This document shows, piece after piece, positions 1-8,350 of a DNA stretch of 56,440 nt. Positions within the stretch are counted from its first letter, which is position 1. The number at the start of each line of letters is the position of its first letter. This stretch comes from Flavobacterium sp. Root935. GTDB lineage: Bacteria > Bacteroidota > Bacteroidia > Flavobacteriales > Flavobacteriaceae. The notes below the pieces were generated by a model. That model was not told the origin of the DNA. It saw only the letters and a program-made list of their open reading frames with translations, and searched no databases. Where the stretch lies: the NCBI RefSeq assembly GCF_001429295.1, contig NZ_LMJL01000012.1, positions 813,277 through 869,716 of the forward strand, in the 5' to 3' direction. A program made the position numbers and the translations under genes.

Positions 1-101
1 CTAAAAAATCGCTTCGCTCTTTTTTGGAATTTGGAATTTAAAAAATTGGAATTTATTTTTTTGCTCTTTGTCACTTTAAATAATAAAAAAATAAAAAATA
101 T

Positions 102-494
102 ATGAACTTAGAAAGTCCAAAAGTTACTGTTCAGAAATCAGCTCAAGATTTATTTGATCAATTGACTGATGTTAAGAATTTTGAAAAATTAATGCCTGAT
201 AATATCGCTAAATTTGAAGTGACTGGCGAAGACGCTTTTATTTTTGGATTGAAAGGGATGCCTGAAATCAAATTGAAAATGAAAGACAAAGTGGCTCCAA
301 ACAAAATTGTTTTGGGTGCAGCAAGTGACAAACCTCCGTTTACTTTGACTTCAAACATTGACAGCATTTCTGATTCTGAAAGTGCAGTTCAATTGTTTTT
401 TGAAGGAGAGTTTAATGCTATGATGGCAATGATGGTTAAAGGACCAATCAGCAAATTCATCGAAACTCTAGCAAATAATATGAATAAGCTTTAA
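102..494 (+). CDS. SRPBCC (START-like) family protein
   Basis: This 130-residue protein has no signal peptide and the alternating strand and helix pattern of the SRPBCC / polyketide-cyclase fold. It begins with strand-like residues 'SPKVTVQKSAQDLFDQLTDV', followed by a short helix and a 'FEKLMPDNI' segment, and ends with a long amphipathic helix (about residues 108-130, 'MMVKGPISKFIETLANNM'). The fold usually makes a hydrophobic ligand-binding pocket, but the ligand here is unknown. It sits alone on the plus strand, convergent with birA, with a terminator 38 bases after its stop. Similar small SRPBCC proteins are common next to birA/rsfS in flavobacteria (from memory, not searched). The fold is fairly sure; the function is open. 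Confidence 0.75.
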   Translation: MNLESPKVTVQKSAQDLFDQLTDVKNFEKLMPDNIAKFEVTGEDAFIFGLKGMPEIKLKMKDKVAPNKIVLGAASDKPPFTLTSNIDSISDSESAVQLFFEGEFNAMMAMMVKGPISKFIETLANNMNKL

Positions 495-531
495 TAATGG
501 TTAATTATTAATTGTGAATTATAAATGAAAG

Positions 532-559
532 GCCTGATTTTATTATCGGGCTTTTTTTT
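532..559 (+). terminator. Rho-independent terminator after the SRPBCC gene
   Basis: A stem GCCTGAT / ATCGGGC (one G-T wobble) closes a short A/T loop and is followed by eight T residues. It lies 38 bases after the SRPBCC stop codon. Confidence 0.8.
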
Positions 560-567
560 GAATGCCA

Positions 568-656
568 CGAAGGCGCTAAGGCACAAAGTTTTTTATTTCA
601 TGCAGATTCTACTCATTCAAACATATTTCTTTAAGTCATAAAACTTAGCGTCTTCG
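568..656. repeat. Dispersed intergenic repeat, imperfect inverted arms
   Basis: The arms CGAAGGCGCTAAG (568-580) and CTTAGCGTCTTCG (644-656) are complementary at 12 of 13 positions and enclose an A/T-rich spacer. The words 'gccacgaaggc', 'cacaaag' and 'cttag' recur at 50171-50200. The region to 703 continues with 'cttagaatcttagcatctcag'-type words. I see no gene in 495-703. Confidence 0.6.
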
Positions 657-703
657 CTTTCAAAAAAAAACTTAGAATCTTAGCATCTCAGAACCTTAGC
701 AAC

Positions 704-1432
704 TTAGTAAAGCATTTTAACCTCCTTTATATCAAATTCTACAACAGAATCATCTTCTAATAAAACCTGCAATTTTCCAATTGGAGAAACGCCTTGAATG
801 ATTCCCATGAAATTTTGATCGTTGAGGTTTTTGAAAGGCATTGGAACTCCTTTTTTGAATAAAGAATTAAAATAATCGGTCCATAAATCTTTTGCAGAAG
901 TCTGCCATGACTGTATTTTCTCCTTTATTTTTTCTACTATTAAAATTGCTAATTCTTCTTTATCAAAAGATTTACCTGAAATTACTGCTAGAGAAGATGC
1001 ATTTGGCAAATCTGTATAATCGGTTTGATTTACATTCATTCCGATTCCGACAACTGACACAATCCTGCCATCGCTTTTTATGGTATTTTCGATTAGTATG
1101 CCAACCAATTTCTTATTGTATGACAGAATGTCGTTTGGCCATTTTATGCATATATCAGGAATATTTAACGATTTTAGCACTTCTGTAACTGCTAATGAAA
1201 CAACGACACTTAAATTAAAGACTTGTTCGTTATTAAATAGAAAATCCTTTACCAATACACTCATAATTAAGTTTTTACCAGCTTCAGACTCCCACTTTCC
1301 TCCCATTTGTCCTTTGCCTTTTGTCTGATTTTCAGCTGTTACCACCGTAAAATTCTCTAGTTGATCCTGACTTGACAATGCTTTCAGGAAATCATTTGTT
1401 GAATCTATGGCATCGAGTTTGATTAGTTTCAT
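704..1432 (-). CDS. birA: Biotin--[acetyl-CoA-carboxylase] ligase
   Basis: This cytoplasmic enzyme activates biotin with ATP and transfers it to the biotin carboxyl carrier protein of acetyl-CoA carboxylase and related enzymes. The 242-residue length and the start at the catalytic domain ('KLIKLDAIDSTNDFLKAL') show the short class I form without the DNA-binding winged helix of E. coli BirA, so it should not act as a repressor. The biotin/AMP loop is present as 'TKGKGQMGGKWES' (about residues 37-49), matching the family GRGRxG loop with Lys replacing Arg. 'IKWPNDI' (about 100-106) holds the conserved Trp-Pro-Asn-Asp and 'VVGIGMNVNQ' the GIGxN motif. A short C-terminal SH3-like domain closes the protein. 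It is divergent from rsfS with a 94-base shared upstream region. Confidence 0.95.
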   Translation of the reverse strand: MKLIKLDAIDSTNDFLKALSSQDQLENFTVVTAENQTKGKGQMGGKWESEAGKNLIMSVLVKDFLFNNEQVFNLSVVVSLAVTEVLKSLNIPDICIKWPNDILSYNKKLVGILIENTIKSDGRIVSVVGIGMNVNQTDYTDLPNASSLAVISGKSFDKEELAILIVEKIKEKIQSWQTSAKDLWTDYFNSLFKKGVPMPFKNLNDQNFMGIIQGVSPIGKLQVLLEDDSVVEFDIKEVKMLY

Positions 1433-1473
1433 TAAATAATTTAGATAACTTAATTTAATATTTTGTTAAGGTT

Positions 1474-1481
1474 CAAAAATA
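1474..1481 (-). promoter_or_regulatory. Putative birA promoter (-7 box)
   Basis: Read on the minus strand this is TATTTTTG, an exact match to the Bacteroidota TAnnTTTG box. It lies 41 bases upstream of the birA ATG. A TTTG lies 22 bases further upstream on that strand, slightly more than the usual spacing. Confidence 0.45.
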
Positions 1482-1526
1482 ATCACAAAATTTGGTAACT
1501 TTACAAATTCACATATAAAATAATTC

Positions 1527-1898
1527 ATGGCGAAAAAGACGATTAATAATGATGTTCTACTGGCGAACATAATCAAAGGGATTGAGGAAGTAAAAGGAAA
1601 TGATATCGATATTCTTGACTTAAGAGAAATAGATACAGCTGTATGCGACTATTTTGTAATTTGCAACGGTAGCTCAAATACCCAAGTTAACGCCATCGTA
1701 AACTCAATTCAAAAAACAGTATCAAAAGACTTAAAAGATAAACCTTGGCACGTAGAAGGAACCGATAATGCAGAATGGGTTTTAATGGATTATGTACACA
1801 TTGTAGTACATGTTTTCCAGAAACATATTCGCGAATATTACAATATCGAGAGCCTTTGGGGTGATGCCAAAATAACTACAATCGAAAATAAATACTAA
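1527..1898 (+). CDS. rsfS: Ribosome silencing factor RsfS
   Basis: RsfS (formerly YbeB/Iojap) binds protein L14 of the 50S subunit and blocks subunit joining when nutrients are short. The 123-residue protein carries the family core: 'DIDILDLREIDTAVCDYFVICNGSSNTQVNAI' (about residues 26-57, degenerate nucleotidyltransferase fold), 'KPWHVEGTDNAEWVLMDYVHIVVHVF' (72-97), and a C-terminal 'YYNIESLWGDA'. It starts 94 bases from the divergent birA start and ends 15 bases before ftsH, so the two are probably co-transcribed. A partial -7 box TAACTTTA lies at 1496-1503. Confidence 0.95.
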   Translation: MAKKTINNDVLLANIIKGIEEVKGNDIDILDLREIDTAVCDYFVICNGSSNTQVNAIVNSIQKTVSKDLKDKPWHVEGTDNAEWVLMDYVHIVVHVFQKHIREYYNIESLWGDAKITTIENKY

Positions 1899-1913
1899 AG
1901 AAACTTTCATTAA

Positions 1914-3839
1914 ATGGCTAAAGATAATAATCCAAATCCGAATAAATTTAAAATAAGTCCTTGGTTAATATATACCGCAATACTTTTAGTTTTTTTATTT
2001 ATAAGTTTTGCTACCGGAGGATCTAGCTTAAGCGAACCTGCTCAATTAACTTCTTCTAAATTCAACACGCTTTTAGAAAAAGGCCAGATTGAAAAAGTTA
2101 TTGTGTACAACAAAGCTGAGGCTGAAGTATATTTAAATGCTGCGGCTCTTAAAGACCCGTCAAATAAAAAAGTTGCTGAAGATATTTTCAAACAGCCAAA
2201 CAAAGGTCCGCACTATACGCTGGAAATTGGTAATGATCAAATATTTCAAACAAAACTTGAAAAAGCGGTTAGCGAGGGCAAACTGAAAGATTTTAATTTC
2301 CTTCAAAAAAACAATTGGAGCGATATTTTAATCAGCTTACTTCCTATCATCATCATTGTTGGTGTATGGATTTTCATCATGCGTAAAATGTCTGGCGGAG
2401 GTGCTGGAGGCGGCGGACAGATTTTCAATATCGGAAAATCTAAAGCCAAACTATTCGATGAAAAAACAGATATCAAAACTACGTTTAAAGATGTTGCTGG
2501 TTTAGAAGGTGCTAAAGAAGAAATTCAAGAAATTGTTGAATTCCTTAAAAACCCTGAAAAATATACCAATCTGGGAGGTAAAATTCCAAAAGGTGCTCTA
2601 CTTGTAGGACCTCCAGGAACTGGTAAAACTTTATTGGCAAAAGCTGTTGCCGGTGAGGCTCAGGTACCTTTCTTCTCTTTATCAGGTTCAGATTTCGTTG
2701 AGATGTTTGTAGGAGTTGGAGCTTCACGTGTACGTGATTTATTCAAACAAGCAAAAGAAAAATCTCCCGCTATCATTTTCATCGATGAAATTGATGCTGT
2801 TGGTAGAGCAAGAGGAAAAAGCAATATGTCTGGCGGAAATGATGAAAGAGAAAACACTTTGAACCAATTACTAACAGAAATGGATGGTTTTGGGACAAAC
2901 TCTAACGTAATTGTATTAGCTGCAACCAATAGAGCTGATGTCCTTGACAAAGCTTTAATGCGTGCAGGACGTTTTGACAGACAGATTTTTGTAGACTTAC
3001 CAGATATTCGCGAAAGAGCTGAAATATTTAAAGTACATTTAGCTCCTATCAAAAAAGTTGAAGGTCTAGATTTAGATTTCTTAGCTAAACAAACTCCAGG
3101 TTTTTCGGGTGCAGATATTGCAAACGTTTGTAACGAAGCGGCCTTAATTGCTGCACGTAACAACAAAGCTGCTGTTGACAGACAAGATTTCCTTGACGCA
3201 GTTGACAGAATTATCGGTGGTTTAGAAAAGAAAAACAAAATTATAACTCCAGAAGAGAAAAGAGCAATTGCTATTCACGAAGCTGGACACGCAACTGTAA
3301 GCTGGATGTTAGAGCATGCTGCGCCGCTTATTAAAGTAACTATTGTACCTCGTGGACAAAGTTTAGGAGCTGCTTGGTATTTACCAGAAGAGAGACAAAT
3401 CGTTAGAACAGATCAAATGTTAGACGAAATGTGTGCTACTATGGGTGGTAGAGCTGCAGAGAAAGTAACTTTCGACAGAATTTCAACTGGTGCTTTGAGC
3501 GATTTAGAAAAAGTAACGCGTCAAGCTCGTGCTATGGTAACGATCTACGGATTGAACGATAAAATCGGAAATGTTACTTATTATGATTCAACTGGACAAA
3601 GCGAGTATAACTTCTCGAAACCATATTCTGATGAAACAGCAAAAATTATTGATGCTGAAATTTCAGAGTTAATCGAAGGTCAATACCAGAGAGCGATTCA
3701 AATCTTAGAAGAAAACAAAGACAAACTAAATCAACTAGCTGATATTCTGATTGAAAAAGAAGTTATCTTTAAAGATGATCTAGAAAATATTTTTGGAAAA
3801 CGAACTTTTGACAAAAATTTGGAAGAAGTAGTTTCATAA
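1914..3839 (+). CDS. ftsH: ATP-dependent zinc metalloprotease FtsH
   Basis: FtsH is a membrane-anchored hexameric AAA+ protease that extracts and degrades unassembled membrane proteins and short-lived cytosolic proteins. This 641-residue protein has a transmembrane helix at about residues 16-33, a periplasmic loop, a second helix at 137-156 and a Gly-rich linker (160-168). The AAA domain has Walker A GPPGTGKT (232-239), Walker B 'IIFIDE' (287-292) and the second region of homology 'RPAGRFD'-like 'MRAGRFDRQ' (349-357). The M41 zinc site is HEAGH at 455-459. The length is normal for the family. It follows rsfS by 15 bases and is closed by a strong terminator, separating it from the lipid genes. 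Confidence 0.98.
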   Translation: MAKDNNPNPNKFKISPWLIYTAILLVFLFISFATGGSSLSEPAQLTSSKFNTLLEKGQIEKVIVYNKAEAEVYLNAAALKDPSNKKVAEDIFKQPNKGPHYTLEIGNDQIFQTKLEKAVSEGKLKDFNFLQKNNWSDILISLLPIIIIVGVWIFIMRKMSGGGAGGGGQIFNIGKSKAKLFDEKTDIKTTFKDVAGLEGAKEEIQEIVEFLKNPEKYTNLGGKIPKGALLVGPPGTGKTLLAKAVAGEAQVPFFSLSGSDFVEMFVGVGASRVRDLFKQAKEKSPAIIFIDEIDAVGRARGKSNMSGGNDERENTLNQLLTEMDGFGTNSNVIVLAATNRADVLDKALMRAGRFDRQIFVDLPDIRERAEIFKVHLAPIKKVEGLDLDFLAKQTPGFSGADIANVCNEAALIAARNNKAAVDRQDFLDAVDRIIGGLEKKNKIITPEEKRAIAIHEAGHATVSWMLEHAAPLIKVTIVPRGQSLGAAWYLPEERQIVRTDQMLDEMCATMGGRAAEKVTFDRISTGALSDLEKVTRQARAMVTIYGLNDKIGNVTYYDSTGQSEYNFSKPYSDETAKIIDAEISELIEGQYQRAIQILEENKDKLNQLADILIEKEVIFKDDLENIFGKRTFDKNLEEVVS

Positions 3840-3870
3840 ATAATTTACGAAATACGTAATAATTTTTTAA

Positions 3871-3910
3871 AATCTTAATTCAAAATACCCTTTTGAATTA
3901 AGATTTTTTT
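3871..3910 (+). terminator. Strong Rho-independent terminator after ftsH
   Basis: A perfect 15-bp stem (3871-3885 with 3891-3905) closes a 5-base loop and runs straight into a T tract. The arms are AATCTTAATTCAAAA and its complement. Confidence 0.9.
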
Positions 3911-3917
3911 ATCTTTG
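3910..3917 (+). promoter_or_regulatory. Putative promoter (-7 box) of the LUD-cdsA-psd operon
   Basis: TATCTTTG is an exact match to TAnnTTTG and lies 39 bases before the LUD ATG. It begins at the last T of the ftsH terminator T tract. The nearest TTTG (3892-3895, inside the terminator stem) is only 14 bases upstream, so the -33 element is uncertain. Confidence 0.55.
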
Positions 3918-3956
3918 AACGTTTTCAATTAACATGTAAAGTATTTCATATAAAAA

Positions 3957-4562
3957 ATGAATTTTTTCAAAAAAATATTTGGCTCAAGCGAAGCCGCTTC
4001 TGACGAAGAGAATGAAAGCGAATATGCAGGTACATCTGCACAGAACAGTCATTTATCTTTAGACGAGCAATTTATTTTCAATTTCAAAAAAAATGGAGGT
4101 AAGTTCTTGTACTGCGAAAACACTGAAGAAGTTGCTGAACAGTTTGAAAACATATTAGAAGAAAATGATTGGTTTGAAAGTGAAGTTTTGTGTTATGAGT
4201 CAGCTTTGTTTAGTTTATTAGAAGAAAATAAATTATTTTACATTGCTCCTTCTAAACCAAAATTTTTATTGGCAAGCTGTGAAAACCTTATTGCTGATGA
4301 AGGTTCAATTTTATTTTCATCAAAACAAATTAGACAAAATAAACCAAACGAATTACCTGCAAATATTGTTATTATAGCTACAACCAGCCAGATCCTTCCA
4401 ATGAAAAGCGACGGATTGAGCGCTATAAAACGTAAATACGAAAGAGACTACCCTACTAATATCACTACCATAAAATATTTCGAAAAAGCCAAAGAAGAAG
4501 ACTTTACGCAATACGGAAGTGTTGCCAAGAATCTTTATTTATTGCTTTTAGAAGATCTTTAA
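3957..4562 (+). CDS. LUD domain protein (LutC/YkgG-like)
   Basis: This 201-residue soluble protein has an acidic Ser/Glu-rich N-terminal segment (about residues 8-35). A LUD-type domain follows, recognisable from 'NGGKFLYCENTEEVAEQFENIL', 'LIADEGSILFSSKQ' and 'PANIVIIATTSQILPM'. LUD proteins are best known from the LutABC lactate oxidation complex, but lutA and lutB are absent here, so lactate use should not be assumed. It begins the probable operon with cdsA (1 base gap), psd and the acyl-CoA-binding gene, which hints at a role near lipid metabolism; that link is only positional. Confidence 0.8.
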   Translation: MNFFKKIFGSSEAASDEENESEYAGTSAQNSHLSLDEQFIFNFKKNGGKFLYCENTEEVAEQFENILEENDWFESEVLCYESALFSLLEENKLFYIAPSKPKFLLASCENLIADEGSILFSSKQIRQNKPNELPANIVIIATTSQILPMKSDGLSAIKRKYERDYPTNITTIKYFEKAKEEDFTQYGSVAKNLYLLLLEDL

Positions 4563-4563
4563 G

Positions 4564-5454
4564 ATGAATGAAACACTGAAGAGAACCATTTCTGGTGCTG
4601 TTTATATCGCTTTATTACTAACTTCGATATTGTTTTCTACCGAAAGCTTCATTACACTTTTTGGTATTTTCTTAATTATCACTCTTTACGAATTTTCTAA
4701 TCTCGTTAATTTAAACAAAGTATTTTCTATACTTTTTGGAATGTCAATTTATGCGGCAACAATTCTCATAAGCCATTACAACAAACAGACTAGTAAATTT
4801 ATAAACGATACTTTTAATTCTAATATAACTTTAGAGACCAACATCAAACAGCTGGATTTAATTCTTTTGGCAGTTACACTAGTCGTTTCTATAAAATGTA
4901 TCATATTCTTATTTTATGATTCAGTTCAAAAAATAAGCACTTCTTCAAAATATTTGTACCTGCTTGGCTATATTACACTTCCTTTTATTTTTATCGTTAA
5001 AATCTCATTCGGAACTAATGACTATAATCCGAAAATTATTCTTGGATTATTTGTTTTAATTTGGACTAATGATACTTTTGCGTATTTACTTGGAAAATCA
5101 ATCGGTAAGCATAAATTGTTCGAACGTGTTTCTCCAAAAAAAACTATTGAAGGTTTTCTTGGCGGTGTTGTTTTTGCAGCTTTTGCAGGTTTTTTAATCT
5201 CAAAACTGTACATTCAGCCCAATCCTGAATTTAGCAATAAATCAATTTTAATCTGGACGATAATTGCTTTAATTGTAAGCATTTTTGGGACTATTGGAGA
5301 TTTGATTGAATCCAAATTTAAAAGAATTGCAGGCGTAAAAGACAGTGGCTCGATAATGCCGGGACACGGAGGTATTTTAGATCGATTAGATAGTGTTATA
5401 TTTGTAGCACCAATTATATTTTTATTTTATCAAATTTTATATTATGTTTCATAA
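4564..5454 (+). CDS. cdsA: Phosphatidate cytidylyltransferase
   Basis: CdsA converts phosphatidic acid and CTP to CDP-diacylglycerol, the branch-point precursor of phosphatidylserine, phosphatidylethanolamine and phosphatidylglycerol. The 296-residue protein is a polytopic inner membrane protein with about eight hydrophobic segments. Near the C-terminus (about residues 245-277) it carries the complete family signature: 'GDLIESKFKRIAGVKDSG' followed by 'MPGHGGILDRLDS', with the Asp residues that bind metal. It starts one base after the LUD gene and overlaps psd by 11 bases, so translation is probably coupled to the next step of phosphatidylethanolamine synthesis. The phosphatidylserine synthase gene is not in this window. 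Confidence 0.96.
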   Translation: MNETLKRTISGAVYIALLLTSILFSTESFITLFGIFLIITLYEFSNLVNLNKVFSILFGMSIYAATILISHYNKQTSKFINDTFNSNITLETNIKQLDLILLAVTLVVSIKCIIFLFYDSVQKISTSSKYLYLLGYITLPFIFIVKISFGTNDYNPKIILGLFVLIWTNDTFAYLLGKSIGKHKLFERVSPKKTIEGFLGGVVFAAFAGFLISKLYIQPNPEFSNKSILIWTIIALIVSIFGTIGDLIESKFKRIAGVKDSGSIMPGHGGILDRLDSVIFVAPIIFLFYQILYYVS

Positions 5455-6097
5455 AGAAGGAGGCCCGTCCATTTTATTAGGTGTAGTTTTTACAGTCGTT
5501 GTGGTTTTATTAGCCGAAAAATTTATTGATATCAATTGGCTTAGAACTCTAGTTCAAATTGCAGCGCTTTTAGTTTTGATCATTATCTTGCAATTTTTTA
5601 GAAATCCTAAAAGAATTGCAATTAAGAACAGCGATCATATCCTTGCTCCTGTTGATGGAAAAGTTGTGGTTATCGAAGAAGTTTATGAAGGAGAATATTT
5701 TAAGGATAAACGTTTACAGGTTTCTATTTTTATGTCTCCTATCAATGTTCACGTAACTCGTTACGCGATGGATGGTATCATTAAATTTAGCAAATACCAC
5801 CCTGGAAAATTTCTTGTTGCATGGCATCCAAAAGCGAGTGAAGAAAACGAAAGAACTACTGTAGTTATCGAAAATGAAACATTTGGCGCTATTCTATACA
5901 GACAAATCGCTGGAGCATTGGCTCGTAGAATTGTAAATTACGCCAAAGAAGGAATGCAGGTTGTTCAAGGAACAGATGCTGGTTTCATTAAATTTGGATC
6001 AAGAGTAGATTTATTTTTACCTTTAGGTACACCTATCAACGTTGAATTGAATCAAAAAGCGATTGGTGGAAAAACAATTATTGCTACGAAAGCATAA
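5444..6097 (+). CDS. psd: Phosphatidylserine decarboxylase (short form)
   Basis: The enzyme decarboxylates phosphatidylserine to phosphatidylethanolamine, using a pyruvoyl group made by self-cleavage. The 217-residue length and two N-terminal hydrophobic segments (about residues 9-25 and 35-52) fit the short PSD-A subfamily. The cleavage site is a Gly-Ser pair at 185-186 in 'FIKFGSRVDLFLP'; Ser186 would become the pyruvoyl group. Other family motifs are 'ILAPVDGKVVVIEE' (66-79) and 'IFMSPINVHVTR' (95-106). The start overlaps the cdsA stop region by 11 bases, and the stop codon abuts the next ATG (TAAATG). The order of genes matches the order of reactions. Confidence 0.95.
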   Translation: MFHKEGGPSILLGVVFTVVVVLLAEKFIDINWLRTLVQIAALLVLIIILQFFRNPKRIAIKNSDHILAPVDGKVVVIEEVYEGEYFKDKRLQVSIFMSPINVHVTRYAMDGIIKFSKYHPGKFLVAWHPKASEENERTTVVIENETFGAILYRQIAGALARRIVNYAKEGMQVVQGTDAGFIKFGSRVDLFLPLGTPINVELNQKAIGGKTIIATKA

Positions 6098-6367
6098 ATG
6101 GCTGAGAAAGATTTAGATATTCGCTTTGCGGAAGCTGTAGAAATTGCAATGACAATGACTCAGGCTTCACTGCCGCAAGATGTGCAGTTAAGACTTTACG
6201 CTTTTTACAAACAGGCAACTTTTGGTACAGCAGTTTACAATCAATCTGAAAATTTTGATTTGAGAGATGCGTTCAAAACTAATGCCTGGATGCAGATTAG
6301 TCATATGTCAATTGATGAGGCGAAAGAAAATTATATCGAGATCATTAACTCATTATCATCAAAATAA
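6098..6367 (+). CDS. Acyl-CoA-binding protein
   Basis: This 89-residue protein matches the four-helix acyl-CoA-binding protein family, which carries long-chain acyl-CoA esters in the cytosol. The second helix region reads 'LPQDVQLRLYAFYKQATFG' (about residues 26-44), the classic ACBP motif with Tyr and Lys that contact the CoA phosphate. 'KTNAWMQISHMSIDEAKENYIEIINSL' (about 61-87) matches the family W..W/..GMSKEEAM.xYI segment. It starts directly at the psd stop, so it is the fourth gene of the LUD-cdsA-psd unit. ACBPs are less common in bacteria than in eukaryotes but are regular in flavobacteria. Confidence 0.92.
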   Translation: MAEKDLDIRFAEAVEIAMTMTQASLPQDVQLRLYAFYKQATFGTAVYNQSENFDLRDAFKTNAWMQISHMSIDEAKENYIEIINSLSSK

Positions 6368-6375
6368 ATAACATT

Positions 6376-7155
6376 ATGAAGAAAAACGTTGTTCTATTTA
6401 GCACTTTAGCTTCATTTTTACTATTATTTTCCTGCAAAGAAGATAAGCTGACCGAAGTTGTTGAGGTTCCTCTTCCGACTAAAGAAGAAAAAATAACTAT
6501 TGGTTCGCCAAATGATGTTAAAGCTGATCCCGGTTCTTTTGAAATGACAAAACTGTCCTTTAATTATGACGGTCTTGCACCTGCAATTCGAACTTTGACT
6601 TTAGAAACTCATTATTCTAAACATTATTTATCTTACACAAACAATTTTAATAAAGAAATTGTTTCTACAGAATTTGAGAATATGCCTATTGAGGATATTT
6701 TGAAAAAGATGGATTTAAATAATGCCAAACTTCGTCAAAATGCTGGAGGATATTACAACCATACGCTTTATTTTAATGTTTTAACTCCAAAAGAGCAAAC
6801 TCCGAAAGATACTCTTGCCGGTTCTATTAATAAAGAATTTGGTTCTTTCAACAATCTAACGAATCAATTTAAAGCGCAGTCAGAAAAGCAATTTGGTTCT
6901 GGATGGGTTTGGTTAGTAGTTGACCGATATGGAAAACTTCAAATTACAACAACTCAGGATCAAGATAATCCGTTAATGAAAAATGCTTTGATTCCAGGAA
7001 CGCCTATTTTAGGCATTGATCTTTGGGAACATGCCTATTATCTAGATTATCAAAACCGAAAAGGAAGTTATATTGATGCTTTTTATGAACATATTAATTG
7101 GGAAAAAGTAAACGAATATTATGTTGAAGCACTCAAAAAGGTTAAAAAAGTATAG
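6376..7155 (+). CDS. Fe/Mn superoxide dismutase, predicted lipoprotein
   Basis: This enzyme dismutates superoxide to oxygen and hydrogen peroxide. The 259-residue protein has an N-terminal lipoprotein signal ending in 'LLLFSC' with Cys20, so it is expected on a membrane rather than in the cytosol. The four metal ligands are present: His79 in 'ETHYSKHYLSY', His129 in 'YYNHTLYFN', and Asp215 with His219 in 'GIDLWEHAYYLDY'. Ordinary cytosolic Sod is near 200 residues; the extra length is the signal peptide and a linker (21-58). It starts 8 bases after the ACBP gene and could be the last gene of that operon; a terminator follows. Whether it uses iron or manganese cannot be told from the sequence. 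Confidence 0.93.
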   Translation: MKKNVVLFSTLASFLLLFSCKEDKLTEVVEVPLPTKEEKITIGSPNDVKADPGSFEMTKLSFNYDGLAPAIRTLTLETHYSKHYLSYTNNFNKEIVSTEFENMPIEDILKKMDLNNAKLRQNAGGYYNHTLYFNVLTPKEQTPKDTLAGSINKEFGSFNNLTNQFKAQSEKQFGSGWVWLVVDRYGKLQITTTQDQDNPLMKNALIPGTPILGIDLWEHAYYLDYQNRKGSYIDAFYEHINWEKVNEYYVEALKKVKKV

Positions 7156-7164
7156 AAAAAAAGC

Positions 7165-7203
7165 TGGTACGAATTAAGTATCAGCTTTTTTTTATACCTT
7201 TTA
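7165..7203 (+). terminator. Terminator after sod
   Basis: AAGCTGGTAC (7171-7180) pairs with GTATCAGCTT (7188-7197) with one wobble, flanked by an A tract before and a T tract after. The hairpin could also act on the opposite strand. Confidence 0.85.
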
Positions 7204-7221
7204 TGTACTTATACGAAAATT

Positions 7222-8280
7222 ATGAAAGATATTGCCAAGCGTTTTGCAGAAAATCCTATAATTTCACCATCAGATTTACCACCAAGCAGAGAAGGATTAG
7301 AAATAACTTGTTTACTTAATCCTGGCGTATTTCAATTTCAAAATAAAATCTGGCTTGCAGTAAGGGTTGCCGAAAGACCAACGCAAGCAGAAAACATTAT
7401 CTCATTTCCTATACTTACAGAAACAGGTTTAATAGAAATTATAGAAATTCTTAAAGATCACCCCGAACTTATTGCCACAGATGCCCGTGTAATTAATTAT
7501 CAGGGAATTGATTACCTAACTACTTTATCACATATACGCTTGCTATGCAGTGATGATGGAAAACAATTTTACGAACCTGAAAACTATCCCTATTTAGTTG
7601 GTGAAGGAATTCTGGAAACTTTCGGAATTGAAGATTGCCGCGTTTCTTTAATTGAAGGAAAATATTACCTGACATTTACTTCGGTATCTTCTAATGGTGT
7701 TGGAGTTGGTTTACGGACTACAACAGATTGGAGGAGCTTTCAAAAACACGGAATGATATTTCCTCCTCACAATAAAGATTGTGCGATTTTCGAAGAAAAA
7801 ATAAACGGTTTATTCTATGCCTTACATCGTCCGAGCAGTGTAGATATTGGTGGAAATTATATTTGGATTGCTTCTTCTCCCGATGGTCTTCATTGGGGAA
7901 ATCATAAATGTATTATTAAAACCAGAAAAGGCAATTGGGACAGTAAAAGGGTCGGCGCAGGTGCAGCACCAATAAAAACAGAATTTGGATGGCTGGAAAT
8001 TTATCATGGAGCCAACGAATTTCACCAATACTGCTTAGGCGCTTTTTTAATGGATTTAGAAAATCCTTCAAAAGTAATTTCGAGAACAGAGACACCAATT
8101 ATGTTTCCTAAAACAGATTACGAATTAAGCGGCTTTTTTGGCAATGTGGTTTTTACAAATGGTCATATCATAGAACCTGATGGAGACACTCTTACTGTTT
8201 ACTATGGCGCTTCAGATGAATTTGTCTGCGGAGCTAAGTTTTCAATTAAAGAAATCCTTTCACTTCTAATAGAACTTTAA
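7222..8280 (+). CDS. Glycoside hydrolase family 130 protein
   Basis: GH130 enzymes are mostly inverting phosphorylases (or hydrolases) acting on beta-mannosides. The 352-residue protein has no signal peptide and is probably cytoplasmic. The five-bladed propeller motifs are visible: 'RFAENPIISPSDLPPS' at the N-terminus, 'CLLNPGVFQFQNKIWLAVRVAERP' (about residues 30-53), 'FGIEDCRVSLIEGKYYLTFTSVS' (about 134-156) with the Asp of the ED.R motif as the likely proton donor, and 'GAGAAPIKTEFGWLEIYHGA'. The substrate cannot be assigned. It converges on an alpha-amylase-like gene, suggesting glycan metabolism, and no sugar transporter or SusC/D pair is present. Confidence 0.9.
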   Translation: MKDIAKRFAENPIISPSDLPPSREGLEITCLLNPGVFQFQNKIWLAVRVAERPTQAENIISFPILTETGLIEIIEILKDHPELIATDARVINYQGIDYLTTLSHIRLLCSDDGKQFYEPENYPYLVGEGILETFGIEDCRVSLIEGKYYLTFTSVSSNGVGVGLRTTTDWRSFQKHGMIFPPHNKDCAIFEEKINGLFYALHRPSSVDIGGNYIWIASSPDGLHWGNHKCIIKTRKGNWDSKRVGAGAAPIKTEFGWLEIYHGANEFHQYCLGAFLMDLENPSKVISRTETPIMFPKTDYELSGFFGNVVFTNGHIIEPDGDTLTVYYGASDEFVCGAKFSIKEILSLLIEL

Positions 8281-8328
8281 AAAAATAAACCTGCTTAGAT
8301 TCAATAACTTCTAAGCAGGTCTTATTTT
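8281..8328. terminator. Bidirectional terminator between GH130 and GH13 genes
   Basis: ACCTGCTTAGA (8289-8299) pairs with TCTAAGCAGGT (8310-8320). An A-rich tract lies on the left and a T-rich tract on the right, so it can end transcription from either of the two convergent genes. Confidence 0.85.
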
Positions 8329-8350
8329 AAACATTTTTTTTAATTACTTC

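Noticed and set aside
2660..3238. A 192-residue minus-strand frame inside ftsH
   Set aside because: It lies wholly opposite the AAA and protease-flanking codons of ftsH, which carries unmistakable motifs; its composition is Ser/Ala/Lys-rich, as expected of an antisense shadow.
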